Assembly: GCA_964457945.1 (NCBI GenBank)
Contig: CAYWFX010000001.1
Span: forward strand, 190,867 to 254,866
From: PHAA01 sp964457945
GTDB taxonomy: Bacteria > Bacillota > Syntrophomonadia > Syntrophomonadales > Syntrophomonadaceae
Direction of reading: 5' to 3'
Length of the DNA stretch: 64,000 bases
A program made the position numbers and the translations under genes. This document shows positions 26,807 through 34,817 of the stretch, one piece after another. Below the pieces are notes generated by a model. The model had not been told where the DNA came from. It did no database searches and saw only the letters and a program-made list of their open reading frames with translations. Each line of letters opens with the position of its first letter. Positions within the stretch are counted from its first letter, which is position 1.

Positions 26807-27145
26807 TTGAAGAAGATAGAGGCTATAATCAGACCTGGCAAATTAGATGAGGTAAAAGATCAACTGGATAAAATCGGAATTCGTGGTATTACCGTCTATG
26901 ACGTCAAAGGGAGAGGATTGCAACGGGATCAGAAGCAATTCTACCGCGGACAGGAGCATACTGTAGACCTTTTTCCTAAGATAAAGGTAGAAATCGTTTG
27001 CGAAGATGCATTTGTAGAAAATATTGTTTCGACCATCCTTAGTGTTTGCAAGACTGGGCAAGTCGGGGACGGGAAAATATTTGTATATCCTGTAGAGAGA
27101 GTAATACGTATTAGTACTCGCGAAGAAGGCCAGGCTGCCATCTAA
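26807..27145 (+). CDS. glnK: PII nitrogen regulatory protein
   Basis: Trimeric signal protein that binds ATP/ADP and 2-oxoglutarate and blocks AmtB; 112 aa, the family norm. MKKIEAIIRP, DVKGRGLQ, TGQVGDGKIFVYPVE and VIRISTRE are conserved. TTG at 26807 (AGGAG 8 nt upstream) gives the standard N-terminus. In the T-loop, Tyr46 is kept (QFYRGQE), but the position of the uridylylated Tyr51 is His. Control by UMP transfer is therefore unlikely; regulation would be by ligands alone. It lies downstream of amtB. Confidence 0.92.
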   Translation: MKKIEAIIRPGKLDEVKDQLDKIGIRGITVYDVKGRGLQRDQKQFYRGQEHTVDLFPKIKVEIVCEDAFVENIVSTILSVCKTGQVGDGKIFVYPVERVIRISTREEGQAAI

Positions 27146-27226
27146 ACTCAGGAGAATCAAATATAGGTTCCATCTGTTTTTTCTTGACATCAATTACATT
27201 ATTTACATTTTATGGCATGGTAATTG

Positions 27227-27255
27227 TTGATTTTTCATAAGTATAATGATATACT
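27227..27255 (+). promoter_or_regulatory. Promoter upstream of the riboswitch region
   Basis: TTGATT (27227-27232), 17-bp spacer, TATACT (27250-27255). Transcription would start near 27262, either for a short RNA ending at the hairpin 27327-27356 or for the long dapB leader. Confidence 0.5.
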
Positions 27256-27326
27256 ATATATTAATAAAAGTTTTATGGGTAATCCGTTAAGTTAACAAAT
27301 CATGTGGCTTAAAGAGATAGTTTCTG

Positions 27327-27364
27327 GGTGATAAGCTCGTTTATGGGTTTGTCACCTTTCTTTA
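27327..27364 (+). terminator. Terminator-like hairpin, GGTGA/TCACC
   Basis: GGTGA paired with TCACC across a 20-nt loop, followed by TTTCTTT. It may end the amtB-glnK transcript (180 bp downstream) or a small RNA. Confidence 0.4.
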
Positions 27365-27377
27365 CAGAAAGACGATA

Positions 27378-27470
27378 ATGATTTGTGAAAAAGCTAAATT
27401 GAACTCAATCGGGATTTCAGTAGGATCAGGAGGGTTATTATCAGCTTTCTTTGTTGCAATATTGTTATAG
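27378..27470 (+). CDS. Possible 30-aa membrane peptide
   Basis: ATG to TAG frame whose second half is a smooth hydrophobic segment (VGSGGLLSAFFVAILL) after a charged start (MICEKAK). The ribosome site is weak (AGAAAG). It sits between glnK and the riboswitch. Coding is uncertain. Confidence 0.25.
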   Translation: MICEKAKLNSIGISVGSGGLLSAFFVAILL

Positions 27471-27509
27471 CACATATTGGTATATGAAGGATTTTGTAAA
27501 AATTAATAA

Positions 27510-27622
27510 TTACGCTGAATCCAGAAATGGAACGGGAGAACCAATTATTGGGGTGAATCCTGGCAGTCGTCAGGTAGGGTTAACTTTCGACCCGAATCCG
27601 TCAGCTAATTTCGTAAGCGTTG
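27510..27622 (+). ncRNA. ydaO/yuaA-type c-di-AMP riboswitch
   Basis: The RNA carries the ydaO conserved blocks in order: ACGCTGAAT at the 5' side of P1, GGAACGGGAGAACC, GGGGTGAATCC, GGTAGGG, CGACCCGAATCCGTCAGCTAA, and the closing TTCGTAAGCG. The P1 arms ACGCT and AGCGT pair. Known members bind cyclic di-AMP and switch genes off. It is followed by a perfect terminator and dapB. The closing strand AAGCGTT can also pair with AACGCT of the terminator, an antiterminator consistent with ligand-induced termination. Confidence 0.88.
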
Positions 27623-27668
27623 AGAGTGAAGGTGATTGATTATGCTGTATTAGTCATGCCCTTTCTTA

Positions 27669-27697
27669 ACGCTACGGTTAAATACCGTAGCGTTTTT
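27669..27697 (+). terminator. Riboswitch-controlled terminator before dapB
   Basis: ACGCTACGGT, 5-nt loop, ACCGTAGCGT, then TTTTATT. A perfect 10-bp stem, 31 bp before the dapB ATG. It is the expression platform of the riboswitch. Confidence 0.9.
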
Positions 27698-27727
27698 ATT
27701 TATAGTAACGAAATGGAGGTTTTTTTA

Positions 27728-28588
27728 ATGATTAGCATATGTTTGGTGGGACTTGGAAGAACAGGAAAAGAAATTGCAAAGGCAATCATGGAACAAAAAG
27801 ATATGCAATTAGTATCGGTTGTTTGTAGTCCATATAGTAGTAAAATAGGTAAAGATTTGGGCGAATTAATAGGATATGCTGAAACGGGAATTATTATTGA
27901 AAGTTCAGAACATATTGAACATATTGTATTTAAGTCTCATCCCGATGTTGTTGTAGATTTTTCAAACCCAATAGCAACCATGAAAAATGCAAGAATATTT
28001 GCCAGAATGAAAGTAAATATGCTTATTGGTACAACCGGATTTTCCGAATTTGATATGCGAAAACTATTTGTTTTAACAAAAAAACATCATACTGGAATAG
28101 TTTATGCACCCAATATAACCTTAGGCGTAAATGTGCTTATGCTATTAACAAACCTGGCAGCAAATATTTTGAGTGATTATGATTTCCAAATTACCGAGAT
28201 ACATCATAAGCATAAAAAGGACTCCCCTTCTGGTACTGCTTTAAAAATCGCCAAAGAAATCGAAAAAGGATTAGTGTCATCGGGCATGGATATTAGTAAT
28301 GAAAACGACATACCAATTAATGCTATCCGTGCTGGTGGCGTAGTCGGTAAACATGAAGTTATGATTATTGGCGAGGACGATAAAATCGAAATATCGCACG
28401 AATCATTTTCAAGAAAAGCATTTGCATTGGGGGCCATAAAAGGAATTAGATTCATATATGGGAAATCCGGCTATTTTGAAATGAATGATGTTTTAAATTT
28501 GAAGAAAGTGCTTGGTGACTATCTGGATAAAGAGGATACTAAAAACAAAAAAAGACATACGTACTTCGGCACTAAAAGCATTATTTAA
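27728..28588 (+). CDS. dapB: 4-hydroxy-tetrahydrodipicolinate reductase
   Basis: NAD(P)H-dependent reductase of the diaminopimelate/lysine branch, 286 aa, slightly longer than typical (250-275). The nucleotide motif is GLGRTGKEI. GTTGFSEFD, the catalytic block EIHHKHKKDSPSGTALKIA (HH pair and Lys) and IRAGGVVGKHEVMI are all conserved. The ATG at 27728 is 8 nt from GGAGG. The coding DNA is more A+T-rich than its neighbours. It stands alone behind a c-di-AMP riboswitch, tying supply of peptidoglycan or spore dipicolinate precursor to c-di-AMP. It could be a DapB paralogue with an altered role. Confidence 0.87.
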   Translation: MISICLVGLGRTGKEIAKAIMEQKDMQLVSVVCSPYSSKIGKDLGELIGYAETGIIIESSEHIEHIVFKSHPDVVVDFSNPIATMKNARIFARMKVNMLIGTTGFSEFDMRKLFVLTKKHHTGIVYAPNITLGVNVLMLLTNLAANILSDYDFQITEIHHKHKKDSPSGTALKIAKEIEKGLVSSGMDISNENDIPINAIRAGGVVGKHEVMIIGEDDKIEISHESFSRKAFALGAIKGIRFIYGKSGYFEMNDVLNLKKVLGDYLDKEDTKNKKRHTYFGTKSII

Positions 28589-28670
28589 TTTATCCTTATA
28601 CCAGCATGATATACGATAAAAACACCGGTCGAATTATGAGTAAACTTACTAACCTGAAAGCATGGTTTTT

Positions 28671-29444
28671 ATGAATGATTACCTGAAAAAATTAGCCCGA
28701 AATGACGATGAAAAGCGACTGATTGCTCGGCTGAATGAAATGGTGCAAAAAGCTGCACATGGTGCAGGTGGACAAAGTAATTTTATGGATCTGCGCCAGC
28801 AGGAACTGGCCCAAGCAGTAGCTGTCAATGAGTCAGCTATTGCTTGGCATCTAAATGGGGGTTATGAGGAAGCCGAACGCAAACGATTGGTCGTATATCC
28901 TAATTGGGAATTAGAGTTTAATGCTAGGATCGCCTATCTACGGATTAACCACAAAGAATTCAATGAACAATCTATAGGCCACCGTGATTACCTGGGGGCA
29001 GTGTTGAACTTAGGGTTAAAAAGAGAAAAACTGGGTGATATTGTGGTTCAAAACGCGGTGGCATTTTTAATCGCAGATATTGACCTGGCTGATTTTATCT
29101 GTCAGCAGCTAACGCGGGTTAAATATAGTAATGTTTGGGCAGAGGTCATCCCAGCTGAAGAGTTTATTTTTGAAGCGCCTGAACTCACTGTTTTAAAATT
29201 AAGCTTGGCTTCTTTGCGTCTGGATGCTGCTGTTGCCGCTGCCTTTAATCTATCACGATCTGATGTTGATTCTGCTATCGAAGGTGGCAATGTGAAAATA
29301 AACCAGATGGATATTCATAAGTGTTCCGCCCCGATTAAGGCTGGTGATCTTATATCGGTGCGTGGCCAAGGCCGCTTCCGATTAGAAGAGATCGGAGGAT
29401 TATCCCGTAAAGGTCGCTATCACGTCCATATTTCCCGTTGGTAA
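28671..29444 (+). CDS. S4-domain RNA-binding protein (YlmH-like)
   Basis: 257 aa. The C-terminal quarter is an S4 RNA-binding domain (LASLRLDAAVAAAFNLSRSD, then AIEGGNVKINQ, KAGDLISVRGQGRFRLEEI). The front part matches the YlmH layout (ERKRLVVYPNWE, HRDYLGAVLNLGLKREKLGDI, NAVAFLIADIDLADFI). YlmH relatives associate with ribosomes. The start codon choice between 28662 and 28671 is open, as neither has a strong ribosome site. It is not in the usual division cluster near divIVA. Confidence 0.82.
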   Translation: MNDYLKKLARNDDEKRLIARLNEMVQKAAHGAGGQSNFMDLRQQELAQAVAVNESAIAWHLNGGYEEAERKRLVVYPNWELEFNARIAYLRINHKEFNEQSIGHRDYLGAVLNLGLKREKLGDIVVQNAVAFLIADIDLADFICQQLTRVKYSNVWAEVIPAEEFIFEAPELTVLKLSLASLRLDAAVAAAFNLSRSDVDSAIEGGNVKINQMDIHKCSAPIKAGDLISVRGQGRFRLEEIGGLSRKGRYHVHISRW

Positions 29445-29470
29445 TTCAAACCATATGCAAGAAAATGATC

Positions 29471-29510
29471 AAAGGGGCTGACCATATCACACTATCGGTC
29501 AGCCCCTTTT
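29471..29510. terminator. Bidirectional terminator between ylmH-like gene and anti-sigma gene
   Basis: GGGGCTGACC and GGTCAGCCCC form a perfect 10-bp stem with a 13-nt loop, flanked by AAA on the left and TTTT on the right, serving both convergent genes. Confidence 0.88.
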
Positions 29511-29538
29511 CACCTTGATTATAAATAACTTTCAATAA

Positions 29539-30333
29539 TTATTTGATAGACCTCGCTATTTGCATGATTTCCTCTTTACTAAAACCTTTACATACCAGGT
29601 CGTAGCTCACACCGTCCTTTTCCCACAATACACTATGCGGCTCCATCCAGGCTCCAGTTACTCCGTTGATGTCGACTGACTCAACAGGTCCATTCGTACC
29701 TAACACGAAACCTGTTTCCTGGTTCATCATTCTCATGCTCAGGAGAATGTCTTTCCCGGGTCCTTTGAAGTACAGGTTCATATAGTATTGGGACTCTTTA
29801 AACCCCCGTGCTTCTTTGAAGGCATAGCCTGAAGGCAGGTATTCCGGACTTAGCACCTTGAAACACGCCCCTTTTTGAGCTTCAATAAGACTGGAATAAG
29901 AAACTGTTCCTTTCGGATAAGCATCCCTGGACGGGTCCTTGCCTTTTATAACAACTTCTCCATCGGGAGTTTGTAAAGTTATAGTGCCGCCTTTTAAGAG
30001 TTCATCCTTTTGCTCCTGGCTCAGGTCTGGTTGGTTTGATACTTCATCCTCAACCTGGATAACGCTCGAATAATTACCAAGCTTTAGAATCTTAATAATG
30101 TTATCAGCTGCATTATTGGCCACAGCCATCAAGTTCCCGTGGAAGGCCAGGGTAAGAGCAAACAAGGCAACAATCGCCACTTTGCCATAAAGTGGGACTG
30201 GGCGTCGCAGTAACGAACTCTTTTTCTTAGGACCTGAAATTACCAAACCCATTACCCTTTCCGATATATCTTCAGAGGGACTAATACTCTCAGCTTTGCT
30301 AATTAGGGTATTCGCAATCATCCGTTCAAACAT
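29539..30333 (-). CDS. Membrane-anchored anti-sigma factor-like protein (DUF4367-type)
   Basis: 264 aa. The cytoplasmic N-terminus (about 1-48) would hold the sigma factor. One membrane helix (VAIVALFALTLAFHGNLMAV, about 51-70) leads to an extracytoplasmic domain of the DUF4367 kind (about 130-264; YSSLIEAQKGACFKVLSPEY, then LPSGYAFKEARGF). It overlaps the 3' end of the ECF sigma gene by 8 nt, so translation is coupled. The extracellular half probably senses an envelope signal and releases the sigma factor. The sequence does not show which stress. Confidence 0.72.
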   Translation of the reverse strand: MFERMIANTLISKAESISPSEDISERVMGLVISGPKKKSSLLRRPVPLYGKVAIVALFALTLAFHGNLMAVANNAADNIIKILKLGNYSSVIQVEDEVSNQPDLSQEQKDELLKGGTITLQTPDGEVVIKGKDPSRDAYPKGTVSYSSLIEAQKGACFKVLSPEYLPSGYAFKEARGFKESQYYMNLYFKGPGKDILLSMRMMNQETGFVLGTNGPVESVDINGVTGAWMEPHSVLWEKDGVSYDLVCKGFSKEEIMQIARSIK

Positions 30334-30925
30334 TCAAATGACACTCCTTTCCTAACTGATGCTTTTCAAAATATGAGACATTCCATCCATTTTTCCTGAG
30401 TCCATCGGCCAAAAGCTTCCTTGCATTAAACAGGCGAGATTTGACCGTACCCTCTCTGCAATTCAGTACTTGTGCAATTTCCTTAATGGTAAAGCCGTTA
30501 TAATAATACAGTACAATCACTTCATTAAGGGGTTTGCTCAGTGTACCAACCGCTTGGTATAAGGCCTCATAACTTTGCCTCATCTCTACGGTTTCCATCA
30601 AGTCAAAATGATCAGGCAGATTATGGCTGCCTTTTATGTCGATGGAATCCATCTGCATTTGCCCCTTGGTACTGGCGACCATTTTCCAACTGGTTCTCAT
30701 AAGAATTTTGTAAAACCAGGTTTTAAATACTGCATTGTTTTTTAGCTGCTGAATGGAATAATAGCACTGGATAAATGCCTCCTGGGCAATATCCTCAGCA
30801 ATTTCCTTTCTACCCGTTATTAGATATGCAGTGCGGACTGCCTTATCGCTATACCTTTTCACCAGTACCACAAATGCATCGACATCACCTGACTGGCATC
30901 GTGTTACCAGTTCTGATTCATTCAA
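30326..30925 (-). CDS. ECF-type RNA polymerase sigma factor
   Basis: 199 aa with sigma-70 region 2 (about 10-80; AYLITGRKEIAEDIAQEAFI, WFYKIL) and region 4 (about 125-180; LSKPLNEVIVLYYYNGFTIKE, QVLNCREGTVKSRLFNARKLL). The start is TTG, 5 nt after GGAGG. The last 20 residues extend past region 4. It is followed by an overlapping anti-sigma gene, the classical arrangement. Upstream, minus-strand GTGAACC about 50-70 bp before the start could be the -35 of a self-regulated promoter, but no firm -10 is seen. Confidence 0.88.
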   Translation of the reverse strand: MNESELVTRCQSGDVDAFVVLVKRYSDKAVRTAYLITGRKEIAEDIAQEAFIQCYYSIQQLKNNAVFKTWFYKILMRTSWKMVASTKGQMQMDSIDIKGSHNLPDHFDLMETVEMRQSYEALYQAVGTLSKPLNEVIVLYYYNGFTIKEIAQVLNCREGTVKSRLFNARKLLADGLRKNGWNVSYFEKHQLGKECHLNV

Positions 30926-31137
30926 TTACACCTCCCCTTTCTTCCTGGAAGCTCCCATCAATATATTAGAGGCGTGTTATCATAAAATGGTTCACTTGAA
31001 ATTTGAAATTGTATTACATTACCGAGAAGCATAGGAATGAAGCATGAGGCGCTCATTTTGCTTCCCATGCTTCAGAATCTGTATATAGACACTTAACAGT
31101 ATGTCTAAGGTAAATTGCCGTCAGTTGGTTCCGTTCC

Positions 31138-32937
31138 CTATTTTGCAGATGCAGGTGCGCCAAACATAACAAATAAACTGTAGTCAACACCTGTGTCAGA
31201 GTCAGTCCCGTAGGTAATATTGACGTTTTGGAGCATTATACGAAGTTTATAGCCATCCTTTTCAACATCAAAAGTCATTGTTTCAGGAGCAAGAGCTTCT
31301 TTGGGATTATTCCCGATTCCTGAGAGGGTTTTGGTAAAATCGTAAAGACCAGTTCCTACTAGCTCAGCTCCATCCGTATTCTTTACAGACACCAGCAACT
31401 CTTGAGGAGATAAACGGTCCAGGCTAAGCTTATATTTTACATTCCGTACCTCAAAGTCAAACAAGGGCTGATTGGACTTATCCATTCCCCTATTCGAGTT
31501 AGTATTGATTAGAATATCATAGCCGCTGATATTAAACGGCTTTTGCATATCAATGTTGGCAAAGAAGTAGTTTGAATCGCTTCTCGCACCGCCATAGGCC
31601 GGTTCAAATCCAAGAGTACTTTTAATATTATCATGAATATTAAATTCGGCAGGCAGCCATTTAATGTATTTAGTATAACTGCGAGTTTCCAGGTAGGCTA
31701 GTATACTGGTTGACTCAAGCCTTAGGTTCAAAGGCACCTCTGCCTTGGGGGTGATTTTGCCGTCAGCAAGTATGCCTTCTGCTTTGAGCATACTTTCAAG
31801 CCTCGTTATCTGACTTACTCGGGACACCGTGAACGCATCTACGGGCGGCAAGACCGAAAATATAGCAAAACCAGCTGCAAGCAGTGCAATAATGCCGTTT
31901 TTAGATACCGGCTTAAAGCTAAGTACGATACCGCAAACCAACGAGAACACCCCGAAGAGTGTAACATAATAGCGAGACTCGGTAATCCCATAGGCATTTA
32001 AACGTATTGCAACCGAGATAAGCTGCATAATTACTACAGGAATCAGCACCTTGGGGAAAACTAATCGGTATAATTTTGCGAAGCGATTTTCAATCAGGCT
32101 GGAAAGGACATATATAGTAAGCCCTGCAGCTGAATATGCCAGCACCATGACTCCTAGCTGTCCAGAAGGCCATTTAAATGTCACAAGTATTTTAATGAAA
32201 TAAGCAGCCAGCACCAGCGTATAAGCAGCCACCAGCGGAATTGCAATGTAAGAAATCAGTATTTCCAGGAATCGGGGATATATCACCGAATGCTGTGCGT
32301 ATTCACGCTCGGTTTCATCTTCCGAATTATAGCGTGGCAGCAGGGATAAATAGTAAAGCGTGGCAAAAATAACCCATATGATGGTCATCATATATCCGTA
32401 TGCATCACTGTTAACCTTGAAAAGCAATATGTCAATTGCTGCGATAATACTTGCACAGCCAGCTGAGAGAACTCCTGAGTACAACACGGATGTAAATGCC
32501 GATTTAAAATGGGTTAGAGCGATTCCATTGAAATCAGATTTGCTATGATATGATGGCACCCATAAAAAGGCACAGAACATTGCAAAAACCGCCACTAAAG
32601 TACGGGTCACAACCTCAAAACTAATACTGGGAGCCGGCAATATAATTAGGTAATAGCCCACCGTGATTAGTGCAGATACTCCGTATACTACAAATCGCAT
32701 TTTTAACAGCCGATCAAACCGTTCACAGGTGAACTGGGCGGCAACTCCCATAAATGAGCCTAACAAGAAGGTAAACATTAGTTTTTGTATAATCAGATCG
32801 GGTTCTTTGTGCAGGGAAATCATGTAACAGAGCAGCATCGAAGTAGAGATAAGACAAACAACTGTCAGCGGAAAGCGTGAGACGGCCTCAAAAAGTCTAT
32901 GTGTAGCAAGTATAATGGCTTTGGTAAAGCGGTTCAT
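31138..32937 (-). CDS. DUF4153-type polytopic membrane protein
   Basis: 599 aa. The first 370 residues contain about 11-12 hydrophobic segments. The last 200 residues are soluble and probably extracytoplasmic, with regions such as NLRLESTSILAYLETRSYTK and YDFTKTLSGIGN. This membrane half plus soluble tail matches the DUF4153 family; the function is unknown. It precedes the ECF sigma gene on the same strand with a 212-bp gap, so it may respond to or share the same envelope signal. That link is positional only. Confidence 0.65.
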   Translation of the reverse strand: MNRFTKAIILATHRLFEAVSRFPLTVVCLISTSMLLCYMISLHKEPDLIIQKLMFTFLLGSFMGVAAQFTCERFDRLLKMRFVVYGVSALITVGYYLIILPAPSISFEVVTRTLVAVFAMFCAFLWVPSYHSKSDFNGIALTHFKSAFTSVLYSGVLSAGCASIIAAIDILLFKVNSDAYGYMMTIIWVIFATLYYLSLLPRYNSEDETEREYAQHSVIYPRFLEILISYIAIPLVAAYTLVLAAYFIKILVTFKWPSGQLGVMVLAYSAAGLTIYVLSSLIENRFAKLYRLVFPKVLIPVVIMQLISVAIRLNAYGITESRYYVTLFGVFSLVCGIVLSFKPVSKNGIIALLAAGFAIFSVLPPVDAFTVSRVSQITRLESMLKAEGILADGKITPKAEVPLNLRLESTSILAYLETRSYTKYIKWLPAEFNIHDNIKSTLGFEPAYGGARSDSNYFFANIDMQKPFNISGYDILINTNSNRGMDKSNQPLFDFEVRNVKYKLSLDRLSPQELLVSVKNTDGAELVGTGLYDFTKTLSGIGNNPKEALAPETMTFDVEKDGYKLRIMLQNVNITYGTDSDTGVDYSLFVMFGAPASAK

Positions 32938-33178
32938 TTAAATCCCCTCCAAACGACAAGATATAATATGTTTTAAGTTTAACAAGATTCATCCTTACTA
33001 TACTACTGTATTTTTTTTAATAACAAACAATTATATTTTTCAACCCTCCCCATATTATCCTTCTTTTGGTAAAGGTCACCTTTTATTCTTATTCTAAAAC
33101 CCCATCTGGAATAAAACATTCTGTGAAAAATAATACTAATACGACATGGTTCCGAGTCATCCAGAAGGGGGTAATAAT

Positions 33179-33850
33179 ATGGGTGCAGGGATTTTTGATG
33201 TTATAGGTCCGATCATGGTAGGTCCCTCCAGTTCCCATACAGCAGGTGCGGTACGCATTAGTGCCATAGCCAATAAAATTTGCGGAGGTATACCAGCACG
33301 GGTTAGTTTTTATTTACATGGATCCTTTGCTGAAACATACCGTGGGCACGGAACAGATAAGGCCCTGGTGGGAGGAATACTGGGTATGTCACCATCAGAT
33401 GAGCGATTGCGCAATTCATTCCAATATGCCAGGGAACAAAGATTAGATTTTGAATTTAATACTATAGACCTGGGCGATGTACATCCTAATACAATAAAAA
33501 TTGTGATGCATGCCCATGACGGCGCGATACACGAAGTTATTGGATCATCAATCGGAGGTGGGAGCGTTTTCATAAGCTCGGTCGACAATGCCCGAGTTGA
33601 ATTTAGTGGTCAATATCCTACCATACTAACCAGTCATGAAGATAAACCCGGTTTAATTGCTGGAGTTACCTCCCTGTTTGCTGATCAGGGAATTAACATA
33701 GCTTTTCTGAAGGTCTTTCGTTATTCACGGGGGAGTGATGCCTCAATGCTGGTTGAAACAGATGCACCGATTCCTGCTGATCTGATTGATGCTATCAATA
33801 AACTGGAAGGCATTAAAAATACTATATATATAGATGATATCTATTCATAA
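33179..33850 (+). CDS. sdaAB: L-serine dehydratase, beta subunit
   Basis: Iron-sulfur L-serine ammonia-lyase small subunit, 223 aa. The N-terminal domain has IGPIMVGPSSSHTAGAVRI, the serine-binding signature. A C-terminal ACT domain (about 148-223; DKPGLIAGVTSLFADQGINI) follows. ATG at 33179, 7 nt after AAGGGGG. The alpha subunit gene follows after 53 nt. Together they convert serine to pyruvate and ammonia, feeding pyruvate to fermentation. Confidence 0.93.
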   Translation: MGAGIFDVIGPIMVGPSSSHTAGAVRISAIANKICGGIPARVSFYLHGSFAETYRGHGTDKALVGGILGMSPSDERLRNSFQYAREQRLDFEFNTIDLGDVHPNTIKIVMHAHDGAIHEVIGSSIGGGSVFISSVDNARVEFSGQYPTILTSHEDKPGLIAGVTSLFADQGINIAFLKVFRYSRGSDASMLVETDAPIPADLIDAINKLEGIKNTIYIDDIYS

Positions 33851-33903
33851 CATATAAAATAACTCACATAGAAAGGTTATATTCAATAAAATGGGAGGTA
33901 AGA

Positions 33904-34773
33904 ATGTTTCAGTATAACAAAGCAACCGAATTAATAAGTCTGTGTATATCGAGTAAAATGACTTTAGCTGAAGTCATTTTACAGGCCGAAATTGAAGAGA
34001 GCGGTATAAGCCGGGACGATATCTGGAAGAAGATGGTTGAACGATTTGATATTATGAAAAATTCAATTGTTAATGGTGTAGAGAAAGAACTAAAATCTAA
34101 AGGCGGTTTAATCGGCGGGAATGCACGAAAGTTATACTTAACCCTTAATTCTTCCTTAAGCGGCAAAACAGTAACCAAAGCTGTGAGTTATGCCCTGGCA
34201 GTTACCGAAGTTAATGCTTCTATGGGCAAAATCGTAGCTTCTCCCACTGCAGGATCAAGTGGTATATTACCAGGAGTTTTACTGGCGCTGGCAGAAGATT
34301 ACGATTATCCGCAGGACAAGCTGATAGAGGCTCTTTTTGTTGCTGCCGGTTTGGGAAGAATTATTTCCATAAATGCAACCCTATCAGGTGCCGAAGGTGG
34401 ATGCCAGGCAGAATGTGGTTCAGCTTCAGCAATGGCAGCTGCATCTGCGACTTACCTGGTCGGTGGTTCCCCGGAACAGTGCTTTAATGCTGCAGCGATG
34501 GCTTTGAAAGGACTTCTGGGTCTGGTATGCGACCCAGTAGCAGGTTTGGTGGAAGTGCCATGTTCCAAAAGAAATGCAACTTCCACGGCTAATGCCCTGA
34601 TTTGTGCTGATATGTCCATAGCCGAAATACAGAGCTTTATTCCATTTGATGAAGTGGTGGAGGCAATGCACCGTGTGGGGCAGTTAATGTCACCAGACTT
34701 GCGTGAAACCGCTCGAGGTGGCTGCGCGGCTGTTCCAACTGCATTAAAGTATGAAAAAACTATAAAGAATTAA
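33904..34773 (+). CDS. sdaAA: L-serine dehydratase, alpha subunit
   Basis: Catalytic [4Fe-4S] subunit, 289 aa. Cluster cysteines lie in GGCQAECGSA, VCDPVAG and PCSKRNAT. SPTAGSSGILPG and NATLSGAEGG are family blocks. GGAGG is 5 nt before the ATG. Clostridial enzymes of this two-gene form are oxygen-sensitive, in line with an anaerobe. Same transcript as sdaAB. Confidence 0.94.
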   Translation: MFQYNKATELISLCISSKMTLAEVILQAEIEESGISRDDIWKKMVERFDIMKNSIVNGVEKELKSKGGLIGGNARKLYLTLNSSLSGKTVTKAVSYALAVTEVNASMGKIVASPTAGSSGILPGVLLALAEDYDYPQDKLIEALFVAAGLGRIISINATLSGAEGGCQAECGSASAMAAASATYLVGGSPEQCFNAAAMALKGLLGLVCDPVAGLVEVPCSKRNATSTANALICADMSIAEIQSFIPFDEVVEAMHRVGQLMSPDLRETARGGCAAVPTALKYEKTIKN

Positions 34774-34794
34774 GTCTCCGACAGATTGTCGAGC

Positions 34795-34817
34795 AACAAT
34801 AAGTAGGTATTGTTTTT
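34795..34817 (+). terminator. Weak terminator after sdaAA
   Basis: AACAAT, 8-nt loop, ATTGTT, then TTT. A short A+T-rich stem, 22 bp after the stop. Confidence 0.4.

Noticed and set aside
27212..27227. Possible -24/-12 element TGGCATGGTAATTGTT
   Set aside because: The invariant GC of the -12 box is GT, and no activator site or activator gene is near.
27451..27639. 62-aa open frame
   Set aside because: It is the c-di-AMP riboswitch read as protein; no ribosome site and all conserved blocks are RNA motifs.
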